Shown piece after piece: positions 45,997 through 58,860 of a stretch of 64,000 nucleotides of DNA; positions within the stretch are counted from its first letter, which is position 1, and the number at the start of each line of letters is the position of its first letter. The position numbers were made by a program, and so were the translations under genes. The notes below the pieces were generated by a model. It worked only from the letters and a program-made list of their open reading frames with translations. It was not told where the DNA came from and ran no database searches. The stretch is from Dimorphilus gyrociliatus. Taxonomy: Eukaryota; Annelida; Polychaeta; Dinophilidae. Location of the stretch: assembly GCA_904063045.1 (NCBI GenBank), contig CAJFCJ010000004.1, positions 432,195 to 496,194 of the forward strand, given 5' to 3'.

Positions 45997-48844
45997 CAGT
46001 TTTAACCATTTTAACTAGATAAAATTCACTTAAATATCCTAGGACTACTAAGCTCGATTGAAGCAACTTAAATAGATATTTCTTTTTTTTCTTATAAAGA
46101 TACATAATAAATGACTTAAGACTTTTGAAGAAGAAAAATACATTTAAACAATGAATAAGTAAATATCACAGGGAAAAAAAGTCCTTAAAAAGAGAGAATT
46201 TTCCTGGAAAGACTAACAACCTGAAAAGCGGCAGGCACTGATCAAAACTAACAACCGACTATATCCTTTGTCATTTATGAAGTTCAATGGATATTATTAT
46301 CCTTTTCCTTTTCTCTTCTGATTGAATTGTGAACTTTAGAACTTTATAGAACAGAAGACGGACGACTGTATATATAATAATAAATGAGTAGACATTGAAT
46401 GAAAAGAAGAAAAAAAATGGAAGAAAAATAAAATACCACGAAAAAAAAATCTCTTTAAAATCATTTCTGTAGAAGCTTCCAATAAATCAATTACCTTTTT
46501 TTCATAAATAAAAAATATTCTATTCTATATACTATCTATTGTATTTAATCTGAAAAAGACCATGTGAAGAGAGAAAGAAAGAGAAGAAAGAAAGCTAATT
46601 TTAATCTTTATTCCTTTATCTTTTGCCTTCTAAAAGATACTTTCCTTATAATTTCATTTAATTTCGAAATATGTAATTTTAACTCGCTAAGAAGCTAATA
46701 AAAAGAGGAAATCATAAAGAATTTATAGCATTGAACATTGCATTAGACTATTAGTAAAACTTTAAATCGATAGGTTATCCTTAACTTTTGAGTAGATAGA
46801 ACGTTCATTAGTAGACGCTCTTTTCTCTAAACCGTTGAATTGTAATTTATTATTATTCATTTTTTATGAAGAGATTAATCTTTTACTAGAAGAGAAGAAA
46901 GGATTATAATAGATATCCCTATTCTAATCTTTTGTAGACTACCAATAAGACTTTTTAAAATATAAGCCAAGGACTTCAGATCATTTTAGCCATAAACGAC
47001 CTTCAATTCCTTGATAACTTTAAAACTATTTGTAAATTGAGTAGAGAGTACACTCGTCTTCACCTGTTTGTAATATGACAAACAATTCTTATTCTATTTT
47101 TAGAACGTATCTCTTTACGCTTTATCCGTAGAATCTTTCTTACCCATCTGGTACTATTTTCTGTCATTAATTATAATGCGATTGCAAATTGATAATCACG
47201 TACTGAAACTAGAAAATTTTTGCTATATCAATACATTTTTAATACTTTATATAGAATTCCAAATAACAGTTATCCTCACTTTTTTCGAATTGAATAAAAG
47301 TAGATACGTAGGTCTATTTATAGTTGAAATAAACGAGATTTCGTATATATTGTTCTTGTTCTTTTAAATATTTATATATAAATTTTAATACGTAATACAT
47401 TTAGCGTTTCTTGTGCTTTCTTTATAAATATTAGTCATTATCAGTTTAAAAATGGAGTTATATAAGAAAAAGCATAGAATTTAAATTCTTAATACAAGAA
47501 TGAACGGTTTTTCATAAATCGAAAAGAAAACCTAAGTTTAAGTGGTCTTTTATCTTATCAATTGGCAAATATCTAAATGCAACAACATCCTTTTTTTAGT
47601 CTTAGTTCAATTAAGTTCATAGGTACAATCGGTTAATTGTCGTGTTGGCTTCTGATTGAAGTGAGAACTTTTTTCCATGCTTATAGAATATACTTCTCTA
47701 GAATGTTGTTTCTAGTTTAACCAAGGTTGATAACTACTAACAGTGTTTCGAATATCTACATGTTAAAGGTCATTTGCAACAAAATATTAAACCATTAAAA
47801 GTTTAAAGGTATAAGGGAGTTGCCTTTTCTTTTAATATATTTGTAAATATTTGGCAAAGTTTTCTTAATAGAATGTTATTGAATTTTAAATATAGCATTT
47901 AAAAATTAGGTACTCGTTTTATAGGTATCAAACGTAATCAAATAAAGAATAAATAATTGAAAGATGAATTGAAGTGATTAATACCATTGAAACAGATTTT
48001 CTTTGTATCTAGTATTGAGTATTCAACCGTTTTCAAAATTATTCACAATGTTAAAGCAAAAAAAAAAGATATGTAACAAATAGTAATCGTTTAATTAATT
48101 ATTAATTAATTAGCAATGTATAAAATAAATTTATTATCAAAATTACAAAAGAAAAGGAGTGAAAAATTTAGAAACAGTGACATCTGTAGAGTTAAAATGC
48201 TATTATATTGTAAAATTTATTCGAAAATTACTGCAAACGTAATACTTATTACTGTATAAGGAAAATATAAATTGAATTATGAAATGTATTAATGGATATC
48301 AAATGTTATAGCAAACAATATTTATTCAAAGATTTACTATTAACCCTTCATACTTCGTTCTCTGTCCTAGTTCCTCTTTTCCGCTTTTCCCTATGTCCAT
48401 CTCTCCTTTAGAAAAGAAAGAATAGAGAATATATTTGTTACATATGACGATTGTTAATTAATTGTAAAGATAACTAGGGAGAAAAGTGTTGTCTTCTATA
48501 ATATGATTCTTACAAGTTTAATGTGTAATTATCTAACTTTGAGGGCATCCATAATTCAATTAGTTTAAACGCTATATTCCTTTGCTAATTTATCTGGTAA
48601 TTTGTTCATTCTTATTCAAACTAGGCTGGTTTTATTATGTCATTAACCTAATGTCCTAATTAATGAAATTGTCCTTAGTAATTAAGAATTCTACTCTTAG
48701 AAATTTATCTAATTACCGTTAGGAAATAAGTAAATATGTAACGTCATTACGTTTCTTGTATGGATAAATATCAAATAACACTAGTATTTTCTATTAAAGA
48801 TACTAGATGTCGAATAAAAAGCTATGAGATCTTTGACTAACATT

Positions 48845-48858
48845 GCCACCTATTGGAG
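48845..48858. promoter_or_regulatory. CTCF-like site GCCACCTATTGGAG
   Basis: The minus strand reads CTCCAATAGGTGGC, close to the CTCF core CCASYAGRKGGC. It lies between the convergent UNC93A and calmodulin-like genes. Confidence 0.35.
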
Positions 48859-49028
48859 AAAACAAACTATTTACCTTCATTAGTACTTTATAGGGAAATG
48901 TATACAATTATAGGAAATATGAAACTTTTCTTTCTAGCGATTATGTACATATAAGCAACATGGAACGAATAAACAATCGGAATCGATGAACAAATTTTCA
49001 ATATTATAGAAACAAGTAGGGAAAAACA

Positions 49029-49126
49029 GAAAAAGAGAAGAAGAGAGAGAAAGAGAGAGAGAAAGAAAGAGAAAGAAAGAAAGAGAAAGAAAGAGAAAGA
49101 AAGAGAGAGTGAGAGGGAGAGAGAGC
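49029..49126. repeat. GA/GAAA purine microsatellite
   Basis: About 100 bp of imperfect GAGA and GAAA units, all purine on the plus strand. The 66-codon minus-strand frame across it (poly-Leu/Ser) is an artefact of the repeat. Confidence 0.85.
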
Positions 49127-49548
49127 AGGGACAAGGATATAAAGGAAGAATTATAAAAGAAAGGATAGAGGGGGGTACAAAACTTGTATATTCATGAATA
49201 AATGTGCAAATGTGTGCAAATAATAGCTTATTATGACATATGCCTATTCGTAATATGCAATATTATGTCGCTGTATGTTTTTGTTATAGATTTATATATT
49301 TATTTCATCATAAAAAACTGCAGAAACGCTTTTTTATAAAATATATATATAAGATATTATTTGACTTGTTAAAATACTCGTGCTATGCATAATCTGCAGA
49401 AGAAAGAGTAATTTTAAGAAGAAAAAGAACCAAAAATTATTCCAATATAATAACAGTAATGATAATAGCTGCAGAGTGAACCAGAAGCGCGAGAAGAAAA
49501 AATCGAATCTCTGATCAATTCGAGGTCAAAATGAGCAGTAGTCTTCCC

Positions 49549-52500
49549 CTATTTCCGTTTAGCCTTCGCCTTCCGTGGCATTTCTTTACTTTTCGATGTT
49601 GTGGGCGCCTGACTGGGCGTCGCGGCCGCTGCGGCTGAAGATAATTTAATAATAAGGCTTGGTAGAAGAAAATTGAATAAAGGGGGTTGAGGGGGATGAG
49701 ATTGAATTATATATCAGAGCAGAGGCGGTTGGCGTTACGAAATATTTACAATTATTAGAATTAAATAAAAATCCTCTTAGTTTAATTTCTTGCATTGTTT
49801 TTTCATATAAATATTTCCCTAATTAATTGTATTATTGTATACTTTATACGAATACAAGAATTATCTGTTATTCGGGTCAAGCAACTGGATTATGATCAAT
49901 GAAACTATGAGATAAAAAAAGTATATTTGTTAGATTACATATATGTATAATTGATTAACGATTCAGGCTACTTTTTGCTCCCTTATTTTTTTTCTTGTTC
50001 CCTGTTTAGTATCTTTTGACCTGATGAGAAATTATTAACGGATATACTTCTGAAACAGAAAAAAGAATAACCAATATCAATTTAATTATTATCGACCATG
50101 CGATCTTATTAAATTTTTGATAAACATCAGAGAAGAGAACAAAAGAAAGATCTATGATCAATTATTTTCTTTTTCTCACTTATTCTATTCCTTTTTTCTC
50201 CTTCTTCTTCTGTCTATCTATCTGTCATCTTCTTCGCTCTTTCTCTTTCAATAATAAATGTTACTTTTAAATATAGAAATAAAATTAGATCGCTTAAGAA
50301 GATATAAAACATATAGCGATAAAGATAATTAAAATTGGATAAAAATGAAAATAAGAGCGAGAGATAGAAGGAGAAAGAAAGGAGAAAGGCGGATATTGCG
50401 TTCCAAAGGCGATATAGCCGATATTGATTAACTACCATACGTTAATACAGTGTGAAATTCTTGGTATATCAATTTCATAGCCTTCAATTTGACATGATAC
50501 ACTAATTTCTATGGTTGATTTCTACTTTTAACATGCTTACTTTTCCCCTCTGACAATCAATTTTATTAAAAGCGAAAACCAATATATAGCTTTTGTATCG
50601 ACTTATTCCCAAGAATAATCAATTACAAAAGAGTAAGTATCACTTGAAAACAGTTCAATTTTACTCCTTATCATCTACAATCTTTAATTAATAAAGAATA
50701 AAAATAAAATCTCATTGAACCGATTTATTCCAATTAGTTTTCCATGAAAAGATAATCGTCTAAACCTCCCCCCACAGCCCTTCTCCTACTATACCACCCC
50801 CTTCCTCCTCTCTTTTCGTCAATGTTATTCTAGAATCTTAACTAAACAAAAATTTAATTACAACTTATTTTCTTAAATTGTTTTACTAGAAACTTTGTAT
50901 AGTAAAGAAAAAGAAAATAAAATTACGCAGCTGGCAATTGGTTTCTTACTATAAATTAATTCTATTGGGCGTAAAAGAGAAATATACAAGCTTACTTTGT
51001 ATAGATATTTTTCCTATCTTCTCATTAACTACAAACAATAATTAACAATCTACTTAACTTTTCTATTTAAAAAAAATGCCCTCTTTTTTTTCTTGAAAAG
51101 GAAATTTATTCGTTTCCAGTTGTAGGATAATTAACTTAGGATAGTTATTTAGTTGTTTATTTTAGGCCTAGCGGTTTTTTGATAATTAGTATGCTTAGAT
51201 ACGTGTCTTTCAGCCTTTTTCTTTAAGTATTCTTCCTCGCCGAAGGCTTGAAATTTATTTCAAAAAACATTTACGCTTCTAGAATTATTGTAAAATACTT
51301 TCTTTTTTTTTTCACTTCCCCTTCTTTCTTATTATTAGAGTGTAGCCAAAATTAGGCCTATTCTTAGAGGGCTATAATATCCTTCTTTAGCACTCTTTAC
51401 CGCTGCCTTTAGTTTTCCAATCGGTCTTGTATGTTACCCTCCCCTTCTCCTATTAGATATGAGGGACTAAAAAAAAGTTAAACATTTCATTTTCAGAGCT
51501 CTTTAAGTAATGCATCTTTCACCCCGGGAGTTTTAGCTATAATATCTAATAATCATCCACCCACAACTGTCTTTAGAGTTATTTAGGATAGTCTATATAA
51601 TGTGGTTGTCAAGATGACTGCATTTAATCCAATATTGAAGACATTTAGGAAGTTATACTGTGTCTTGACTGGTAAAATCCTTAATCTAATTAGCAGAATT
51701 TATGTTCCTTTATCAACTAAGAACAGACTTTGTGAATAATATATTGTTTAGCTAAAAAAGAAAAGATGAGAGGTGCTAAAGACAGAGTTGAAAAGTTAAA
51801 ATCTTAAGAAAGAATATCGCCGGATAAGGAGCGAAATAAAAGAGAATGAGATAGAGAGAACGTAAAGAGAAGGTAAAGAATACGAAAATGGAGTAGTAGT
51901 AGTAGTAATATATAAGCTCTTTTATAACATGATGTATAAAAAATCTGTGTTGGAAAAAAATCAATAGTGGAACACGAAATCGATAAAACAAGGCTAAATT
52001 TCTTCTTGACCTTGCCTTTAAAATTAATAAATTGGTTAAACGAGTTAGAACCATGCACATATGCGAATGGAAATTGTTGAACCGTTAAAAAATAAGAGGA
52101 AAAAAAAATTATTTCTATTTTCCAGTTCCTAAAACATCACTCTATGTTTATTCCTGTTAAAATGGCGTTAATCGAGTATTGACCATATTTATAGAGACTC
52201 TAATTGAAAAAAATTCGATAAAAATCAATAATTTAGACGGTCGATAATGACTGTAATATCCTGGATTTAGACGAAAATCTATTTAATCTTTTTATATTTT
52301 CAAAAAATTATTTAAAAATATCTTTCGTTGAAGATTTATTAATAATATTGTTATTATTATTATCCAAGTTTGCTGAGGAGGAAATGTAATAATAACACGG
52401 GGAAATAGGTTTTATTACTGTTCCGTATTGGTAGTGTTTTACAGTTGAATATGTTCATAAGAGAAAGGGGTAGAGGGAGATTAAAATATAAAAAAAAATC

Positions 52501-54872
52501 ATTCTAAAGTATTTAAATATCAATTATTCAACTACTCGTAAAGTTTCTATATTTCTTGAATTATTGAAAAAACTCCTTTTTTTTAATTAAAATTAAACTA
52601 TATAAACAATATTTCTGAGAAAGTTCCATTAATTATATAAACAATTAACTTACAAGGCGAAAGAAAACTTATTGTATTTTTAATTGATTAATGTTGTCAT
52701 TTCTTAAACGTAATAGCTTGTATAAAAAGAAAAAGATAATAAGAGGTGATCAGCTGGCCAGGGAGACTGAGAGACAGAGAGAGAGAGAGAGAAAGAGATA
52801 AAAATAGGGGGCGGATAGTTTGTAATCCGTGATTGGAAACTTTAAAAGAGGATGGTAACAGATTGAAACGGGGAATGGAGGGCCAAATCGAGAAAATAAC
52901 TACATATTACGAATGCTTTAGGAATTTTAAATATTTGGACTTTTGGGAACTGCTTTTAAGTCTGTTCCGGAATGGGTAAAAAATTCACTTTGCCAAGGAC
53001 TAGAGGACGAATAGCATCTGTTGCTAAAAGTCTATTGTTCATTTTATTGCTTTTAACGACGGGAAATTTGAAGTAAATTGGGTGCATAGAAATTTTAACT
53101 ATTATCGTTCGTCCTCTTTCTACATTATTTAATATCCTTTTCTCTTTCCCTTTTATCCCTTTGCCCTCTTATTTCTACTCTTCACTAGCACCCTTTGAGG
53201 GTCGAACGTATAATCTGCTTATCCCATAAGAAATCAGCGATTTAAAAAAATTCGATTATACGTTAATATTTGCCAATTTTATAGAAAGCATAAAGGGAAT
53301 AGATAGGAGTGAAAAATGCCAACAATTTTGATGACAGCTCGAATCATCCTAGATATTATATGCCACCAACATGCGCAACTTCACTATTAATCCTTCCCCT
53401 CTCTCTTCCTGCCTCTATTCCTATCGATCTTTCTTTTATACATCCTCTTTTTCATAATGTGAAAAAAATTGAATACAATTCTTTTCTCTTTACCGCTTAA
53501 TTTTTTTTTTGCTTCTAAAGAGGCGATAAATGGGTATTGAGGGTAGACAGTGAGCAAATGAATGGAAAGAATTGTAATCAGCAAAGATGTACCTGCCTAA
53601 CTGCTCTGTAAGCCGCAGATTATAAGAAGTATATTTACCGTCGTCGCCCTCTAACGGATTATCCATTCCCATCATCTGAGACATCATTTGAACGAACTCC
53701 TTCCAATTAACCTTCCCGTCTCCGTCGACGTCTACTTCCGCAATCATCTCGTCGACGTCTTCGTCGGATAATTTCTCACCGACGTTTGTAAGCAAATGCC
53801 TCAATTCAGCAGAATCTATATAACCGTCACCATTAGCGTCGAATATTCGAAAAGCCTGTTCTAGCTCCTCCCTTCCCATGCATTGTTGACGGGCCATCAT
53901 AACAACAAATTCCTGAAAGTCGATAGTTCCGCTTCCGTCGACATCTACCTCGTTAATTTTATCGATTAGTTCCTGTTCGGTAGGGTTCTGACCAAGGGAT
54001 CTCATCACTGTTCCAAGTTCTTTCGTTGTTATATAACCATTATTGTCTTTATCGAATAATTTGAACGCTTCTCGGTATTCTTTCAATTCATCCTCAGTAA
54101 TTTCCAAATGAGCAAGATAGTCCTACAAGGGTGAAAAGCAGAAATTAAGACCACAATTTCTATTCTACTCATAGACTTAATGGTTCTACATACATGTTTT
54201 ACAAATGAATAGGTAAAAACAGTGTTTCCCGACTCTCCCATTAAGCTAATTATGGATGCTAAAGATATAAATAAAACAACTGACGCTAATCGACAATTCT
54301 GAAAAACTAGTTGTTCTAACGAATTATCGAAAACTGTATAGATCGATTCGAAAAACAGAAAAAAATCTTTTTTCTTTATGATGAATTGTCTCCCACAGGG
54401 AAAACGAAAACATGGCAAAAGAGATAGAGATAGAGATAGAGATGGATAAATACTTATATACAGTATATATATATATATAAATATATATATATACAGTATA
54501 ATGAAAAAGAAGATATATATACTGTATATATAGTACGTTGCTATATTATGGGCAAGCAAAAAATATAAGCGTCTTTTCGACGAGCATAACTAAGACTCCC
54601 CAATTATATATCGATAATCATATAAAGCCTGATTGCTAAAATACAAATGCATGTGTTCCGATTACTTTTATGTTTAAAGTTATTTTAAATGATTATTCTT
54701 CGTAAATGTATCACTCTTTTAATGAAGCTATTTAAGGTTTGAAATCTCGTCGTAATATTCAGATAAAATTGGCCAAAAACAAAAATAATAACGACAATTT
54801 GATCCTCTTTTTGTCTTTCGTTAAAATACCAACAAATGCAATTTATTATTTCTACCCTATGTCTCACTGTAT

Positions 54873-54915
<43 letters not shown>

Positions 54916-57900
54916 ACTCTCTCTTGCTCTTTCTCTTATAACATTCATTCATTGATTCATCCATTCATTGATGTTCTCATTCATTCACCCAGCCGTTTAT
55001 TCGCGTATCATCTTTTGTAAACGTGAGTAAATTTAGCGATTAGTCTATTATTAATTATTTAAGGAAAATAAACGATTATTACGAAATACATAGATAACAT
55101 GTTTGTAGTTTATTTATTGTGGTGCGTTGTGGGAAAGGATAAAAGAAAATATAATAAAAAAATCCTTTAAGCCTATATCGTGGATGTCATCATATTGAAA
55201 GATTCAACTAAAAAAATGGTAAAAAATAGAACACTATAATTAAGTTTTAACGTATTCATTTACGTAGTCAATATATTGATTTGCTAAGTAAAATACGTCT
55301 TTTCATTGAAAAGAGTTCATGTAAAAACAAAAAGACGAATATTATGAATATTAATGAAGGTGTCTTATTTTTATACCCAAAAAAAACGAATAACAATACC
55401 TTGAAAGAATGAAAAACAAAAGAAGAAAAAAACTTATGGATATAAAATGAAAATAAACAAATAATATTTTATATTCTTTTGTTTTAACAAATACGTTTGA
55501 AATTTGCATAAATAAACAAAATCTATGATCCATTTACTTAAATACAGATAATCATAAATAATAGAGAAAAAAGAGAGAGAGAGAGTTGAATTGTTATGAA
55601 TATAATTTTATTATCAAATTCCATTAAGAATTAACATAATAAAAGTTCTATTTATTTTAATATATTTATATAGTTAAGAATTTTTATAAAAGGGTAAAAA
55701 TTTCGAATTATCCCTTTATTCATAAAAATGTAATGTAGACTGTTAATATTGATTAGCATATGTTTAAATTAGCGTAGTTTTATGTCTATAAAACATACAT
55801 TTCTATGTGTATAAGCTTACTTATAGAACTTACTTACTAAGAAATCGGTTGTTATACAACCTAAATTCTAGACTAAACAAAATCTATAATAAATTCTTTA
55901 AGAAATCCCCTAAAGAGTTTTATTATTCTGTACTTGTTCATTTATAATAATATTTTTGCATATCTTTATTACATATGTTGCCTTGTTGTTATTACAACAA
56001 ATCAGCATCATTCACAAATATACATCTTTTAACTTTACATATTAGAATATATAATATAAAATCCATATTTTAAGGTTCACAATGCAGAAATAGCTTATAA
56101 ATGCCTTGTCATTATAAATAATAATATTCAATGAAAAATATAATCTGATATTAAGTATGATCCTTAGACCGGACACTCTGAACGTTAATCATATGCTCGC
56201 AGTATTATTATCTCATAAATACTTTAAAAAGGCGGAATAATGTTTGAAAAAAATGATCAAGATTATCTCATGATCTTTTTCTTTGTTAATAATCTATTTC
56301 CAATGCTTGGCCTTTCTTATTTACTTAATTAACTGCATTATTATTATTGTTATTATTATTTCGGAATAGATTTAATTACTTTTCCCTTTTCTTCTCTTGT
56401 AATCATAAAGAATATATTCTCATAGGGTAAAAAAGGAATTTTTCAGGATAAAAATTTTTATATGATGAAAATTTCATTCCGGTTGCAATTTTTCCAGCTT
56501 TTGCAGTTTTTTAACCTAAGCTGACTTTGCAGAAATAATACGGGCTGGACTTAGGCTGATATATCGATTACAGATGGCGCCTAATTCAAACTTTTTACAC
56601 TATTTTTAACGGACTTCTCTCCCTGTTCAGAGGCTTAATATTAAGCCTATATTATACCACGTAATTATTGCGTGATTAGTTGCTTCTTTCTCGAATTAAT
56701 TAAAATGATAATTTATCCGAAACCTCTCTTTCTCACCTTGAACTCTGTAGGCTAGAAATTCTGAACGAAATTATATAAATTACTTTTTATCGACTTAATT
56801 GTGCACCTAGAATAAAAACAAAAAGAACTTAAAAGAAGCTCAGGAGAGTTTATGTAAGACAAAAAGTAAAACAGTGACAAAGTTTACGAGGCGAAAAGAC
56901 TAAAGGAAACAGAACGAACAAGTAAAAAAAAAAGCAGGGAAACTGTGTCTTTCTCCAGACTAGCATTCACTTTTGTTAATTAAGGACCTTCTTTAATTAG
57001 CAGTCAGCTAAGGAACCATTAGATTATGATGCAGTTTAATAAGGCATACACTCTACTCAGAGTAAATATATATATATATACTGTATAGACATATATTCAT
57101 TTCAATGTGGTCCTTAGCTTATATTCAATATATAATTCCGTTCTTTTTTTAACTTGACAAGACCGTTGAAAAAAATTGAATACCAAAATTTTTCATCGAT
57201 ATATATTGACTGAAATTTCTCTTTGAAATCTAGAAAGAAACGATTTCTATTGTTGCAATAACAATTTAAAGAAAGGGCAGCTTATTTTGTTTTTACTTGA
57301 TTATAGACTGCTAAGTTATAAAAGCGCGCCAATCTTTATACTACCAATTGGACACTAATTGCTTACACAAAATTGTTTTAGGATACTAAAAAATTGTATT
57401 TATATATTTATATATCGTATATAAAGAACGTGGACAATATCAATTTCCCTTATTTTCTTCCTCCCCTCCCCTTCCCTCCGTCACTCTATCCTTTTCCGTT
57501 CATCTAACATTCCTTGTTTATAAATCTTTTTTTCTAAGTTTGACCTTTAAAGTAAAAAGTTTCTATTCTCTTGAATTTTCAAAAATATGATGATAAAACT
57601 TACACACACACAGTTCTTTATATAACATTTGTTTACTATGGAAAAAAAGTGAATGTAAATATTTTTTTCTGCCCATCTATCTGTCTCTCTTCAACTTCCA
57701 CTACCAACTTTGAAAGGCGCATTAAAAAAATTGTATGACATATAAATATAGAATGACAAAAACAGGAAACTTGCTGGTTGGTTTTCATTTTTGATGCTTT
57801 AGAAGGAGCCATCATTCATTTTTTTTAAATATCTATCCCTTTTTTTTCAGCCTTTACCTATACAAAAAATTTATAGTTTGACATTTGACTCTCTTTCTTC

Positions 57901-58599
57901 TTCTTCTTTTTTTCATTTATAATAAATAGTCAATTTTTTAACAGCGTGTTTCATTCGTTCAACAAAAAAAACACAGATTTATCAATAAGTAAACAATTCT
58001 ATACATACTTCAATAATCATATGTATAGAAAGAGTTTGTTCATTTTATATTAATTTATTATAGGTTTTTTTTAAAAGAAATTTCAGAAAAGAATTTAAAA
58101 GAAATATCTTTTTTTTATAAAAAAAAAAAGAAAAAAAGATTACAAGCTAATAAAGTTATTGCAGATATGTTAGAGACCACTTTCTTGATAAGCATCTATA
58201 CGTGGGAAATATATATATATATATTTATGAAAAATGTGTACTGAGCGTCTATTCAATACGATATTGGTAAAAATGTTAAATCAATTGAGAAATTTGATAA
58301 ATAGAGAAGAGCTTATGTAACTTTTTTACTTGTTAAATAAAACCTTACTCGTTGCAATTGACTATCTAATTAGACGTTATTTACAGTTGTTGTTTTTTTT
58401 CTCACTTCTTTTCTTTATACGTAAAATTAAGTAATAGCAGTAAAAGGCTTAGCTCATTTTCTTAATTGATACATTGTTAAAACAACGAATGAATGCTAAC
58501 TTGTTAGTTTTAAAGTTAGAATTTAAGTAATTACCAAAAAGACATAAAGATACAAACCTCAATCGTTTTCTGTTGATTCTTTTTACTGTACTTCGACAT
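49549..58599 (-). CDS. Calmodulin-like four-EF-hand protein with a basic tail
   Basis: Three minus-strand exons: 58599-58558 ([14 protein letters not shown]), 54122-53639 and 49634-49549, with phases 0 and 1 agreeing across introns of 4.4 and 4.0 kb; 203 residues. Seen: four canonical EF loops at about residues 38-49 ([12 protein letters not shown]), 74-85 ([12 protein letters not shown]), 109-120 ([12 protein letters not shown]) and 145-156 ([12 protein letters not shown]), so all four should bind Ca2+. [18 protein letters not shown] and EFVQMM are close to calmodulin, but the protein differs too much to be calmodulin itself. It has a 20-residue leader and a C-terminal tail of alanine, Pro/Gln/Thr and then Lys/Arg ([11 protein letters not shown]). 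The tail exon is assigned from a good acceptor, matching phase and GC-rich coding character. If the GTAAAT donor at 53638 were not used, the frame would run on to 53490, which looks like intron. Confidence 0.8.
49635..53638 (-). other. Intron 2 of the calmodulin-like gene
   Basis: About 4 kb without other recognised genes. It contains a (GA)n stretch at 52764-52799, a TTA/TTATTA run near 52340 and several C-rich patches (50767-50815). Open frames at 50214-50438, 51776-52060 and 53309-53500 lack family signal. Confidence 0.45.
54457..54535. repeat. (TA)n block with three CAGT/ACTG interruptions
   Basis: Contains ATACAGTATATATATA, then ATATACAGTATAAT, then ATATACTGTATATA, so the last unit is inverted relative to the first two. 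Confidence 0.75.
54881..54930. repeat. (CT)n microsatellite
   Basis: CT dinucleotides with occasional CA and TT interruptions. Frames read through it on either strand are artefacts. Confidence 0.85.
56569..56582. promoter_or_regulatory. CTCF-like site TACAGATGGCGCCT
   Basis: Contains AGATGGCGCC exactly. It lies in intron 1 of the calmodulin-like gene. Confidence 0.45.
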
Positions 58600-58842
58600 G
58601 ACGCCGCTCGAAATGACGCCTCGACGCCCTGCCGGCGCCTGCTCCACAAACTCGTTCAAACGCGTTCGATTTTGCCTGCCGCCGCCTATAAAAAATTTTT
58701 TTTCACAGTGTAGAGAATTATTTCAAAACGAGATTCATACATTATTTACAATACGATCAATGGACAGTTGGCTGATAAATAATATAATAAGCTGACTATA
58801 AGCAATAAGCTGGGTGGACGCCCCGTCGTTGAACGTAGTAGT

Positions 58843-58860
58843 CGTTAGATGGCGCATCTG
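58843..58860. promoter_or_regulatory. CTCF-like site CGTTAGATGGCGCATCTG
   Basis: Contains AGATGGCGC; it lies about 245 bp upstream of the calmodulin-like start codon. It is followed by ATGCAGATGCATCATGGG, so CAGATG/CATCTG words also cluster here. Confidence 0.45.

Larger units (their letters stand above)
45480..49548. other. Convergent gene-poor region UNC93A / calmodulin-like
   Basis: About 4 kb, AT-rich, with no recognised coding exon. Contents: a TA run at 45742-45761 and an inverted ACTGTATATACAGT unit at 45971-45984 within TA repeats. A CTCF-like GCCACCTATTGGAG lies near 48845 and a GAAA/GA purine microsatellite at 49029-49126. Several open frames of 60-70 codons occur here but have no codon or family character. 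Confidence 0.45.
54123..58557 (-). other. Intron 1 of the calmodulin-like gene
   Basis: About 4.4 kb. It contains a GAGATA hexamer run (54421-54444), a TA tract with CAGTATA and ACTGTATA units (54457-54535) and a CT microsatellite (54881-54909). A CTCF-like CAGATGGCGCC lies at 56571-56581, and several TA runs follow. No embedded gene recognised. Confidence 0.45.

Noticed and set aside
48934-49134. Leu/Ser-rich frame across the purine microsatellite
   Set aside because: An artefact of the GA/GAAA repeat.
51776-52060. Overlapping 84- and 94-codon minus frames
   Set aside because: Two frames of the same stretch, hydrophobic from T/A richness, inside intron 2 of the calmodulin-like gene; no splice or family support.
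53639-54122. Calling the EF-hand gene calmodulin
   Set aside because: Many substitutions in otherwise invariant calmodulin positions, a leader and a C-terminal extension show it is a calmodulin-like paralogue.
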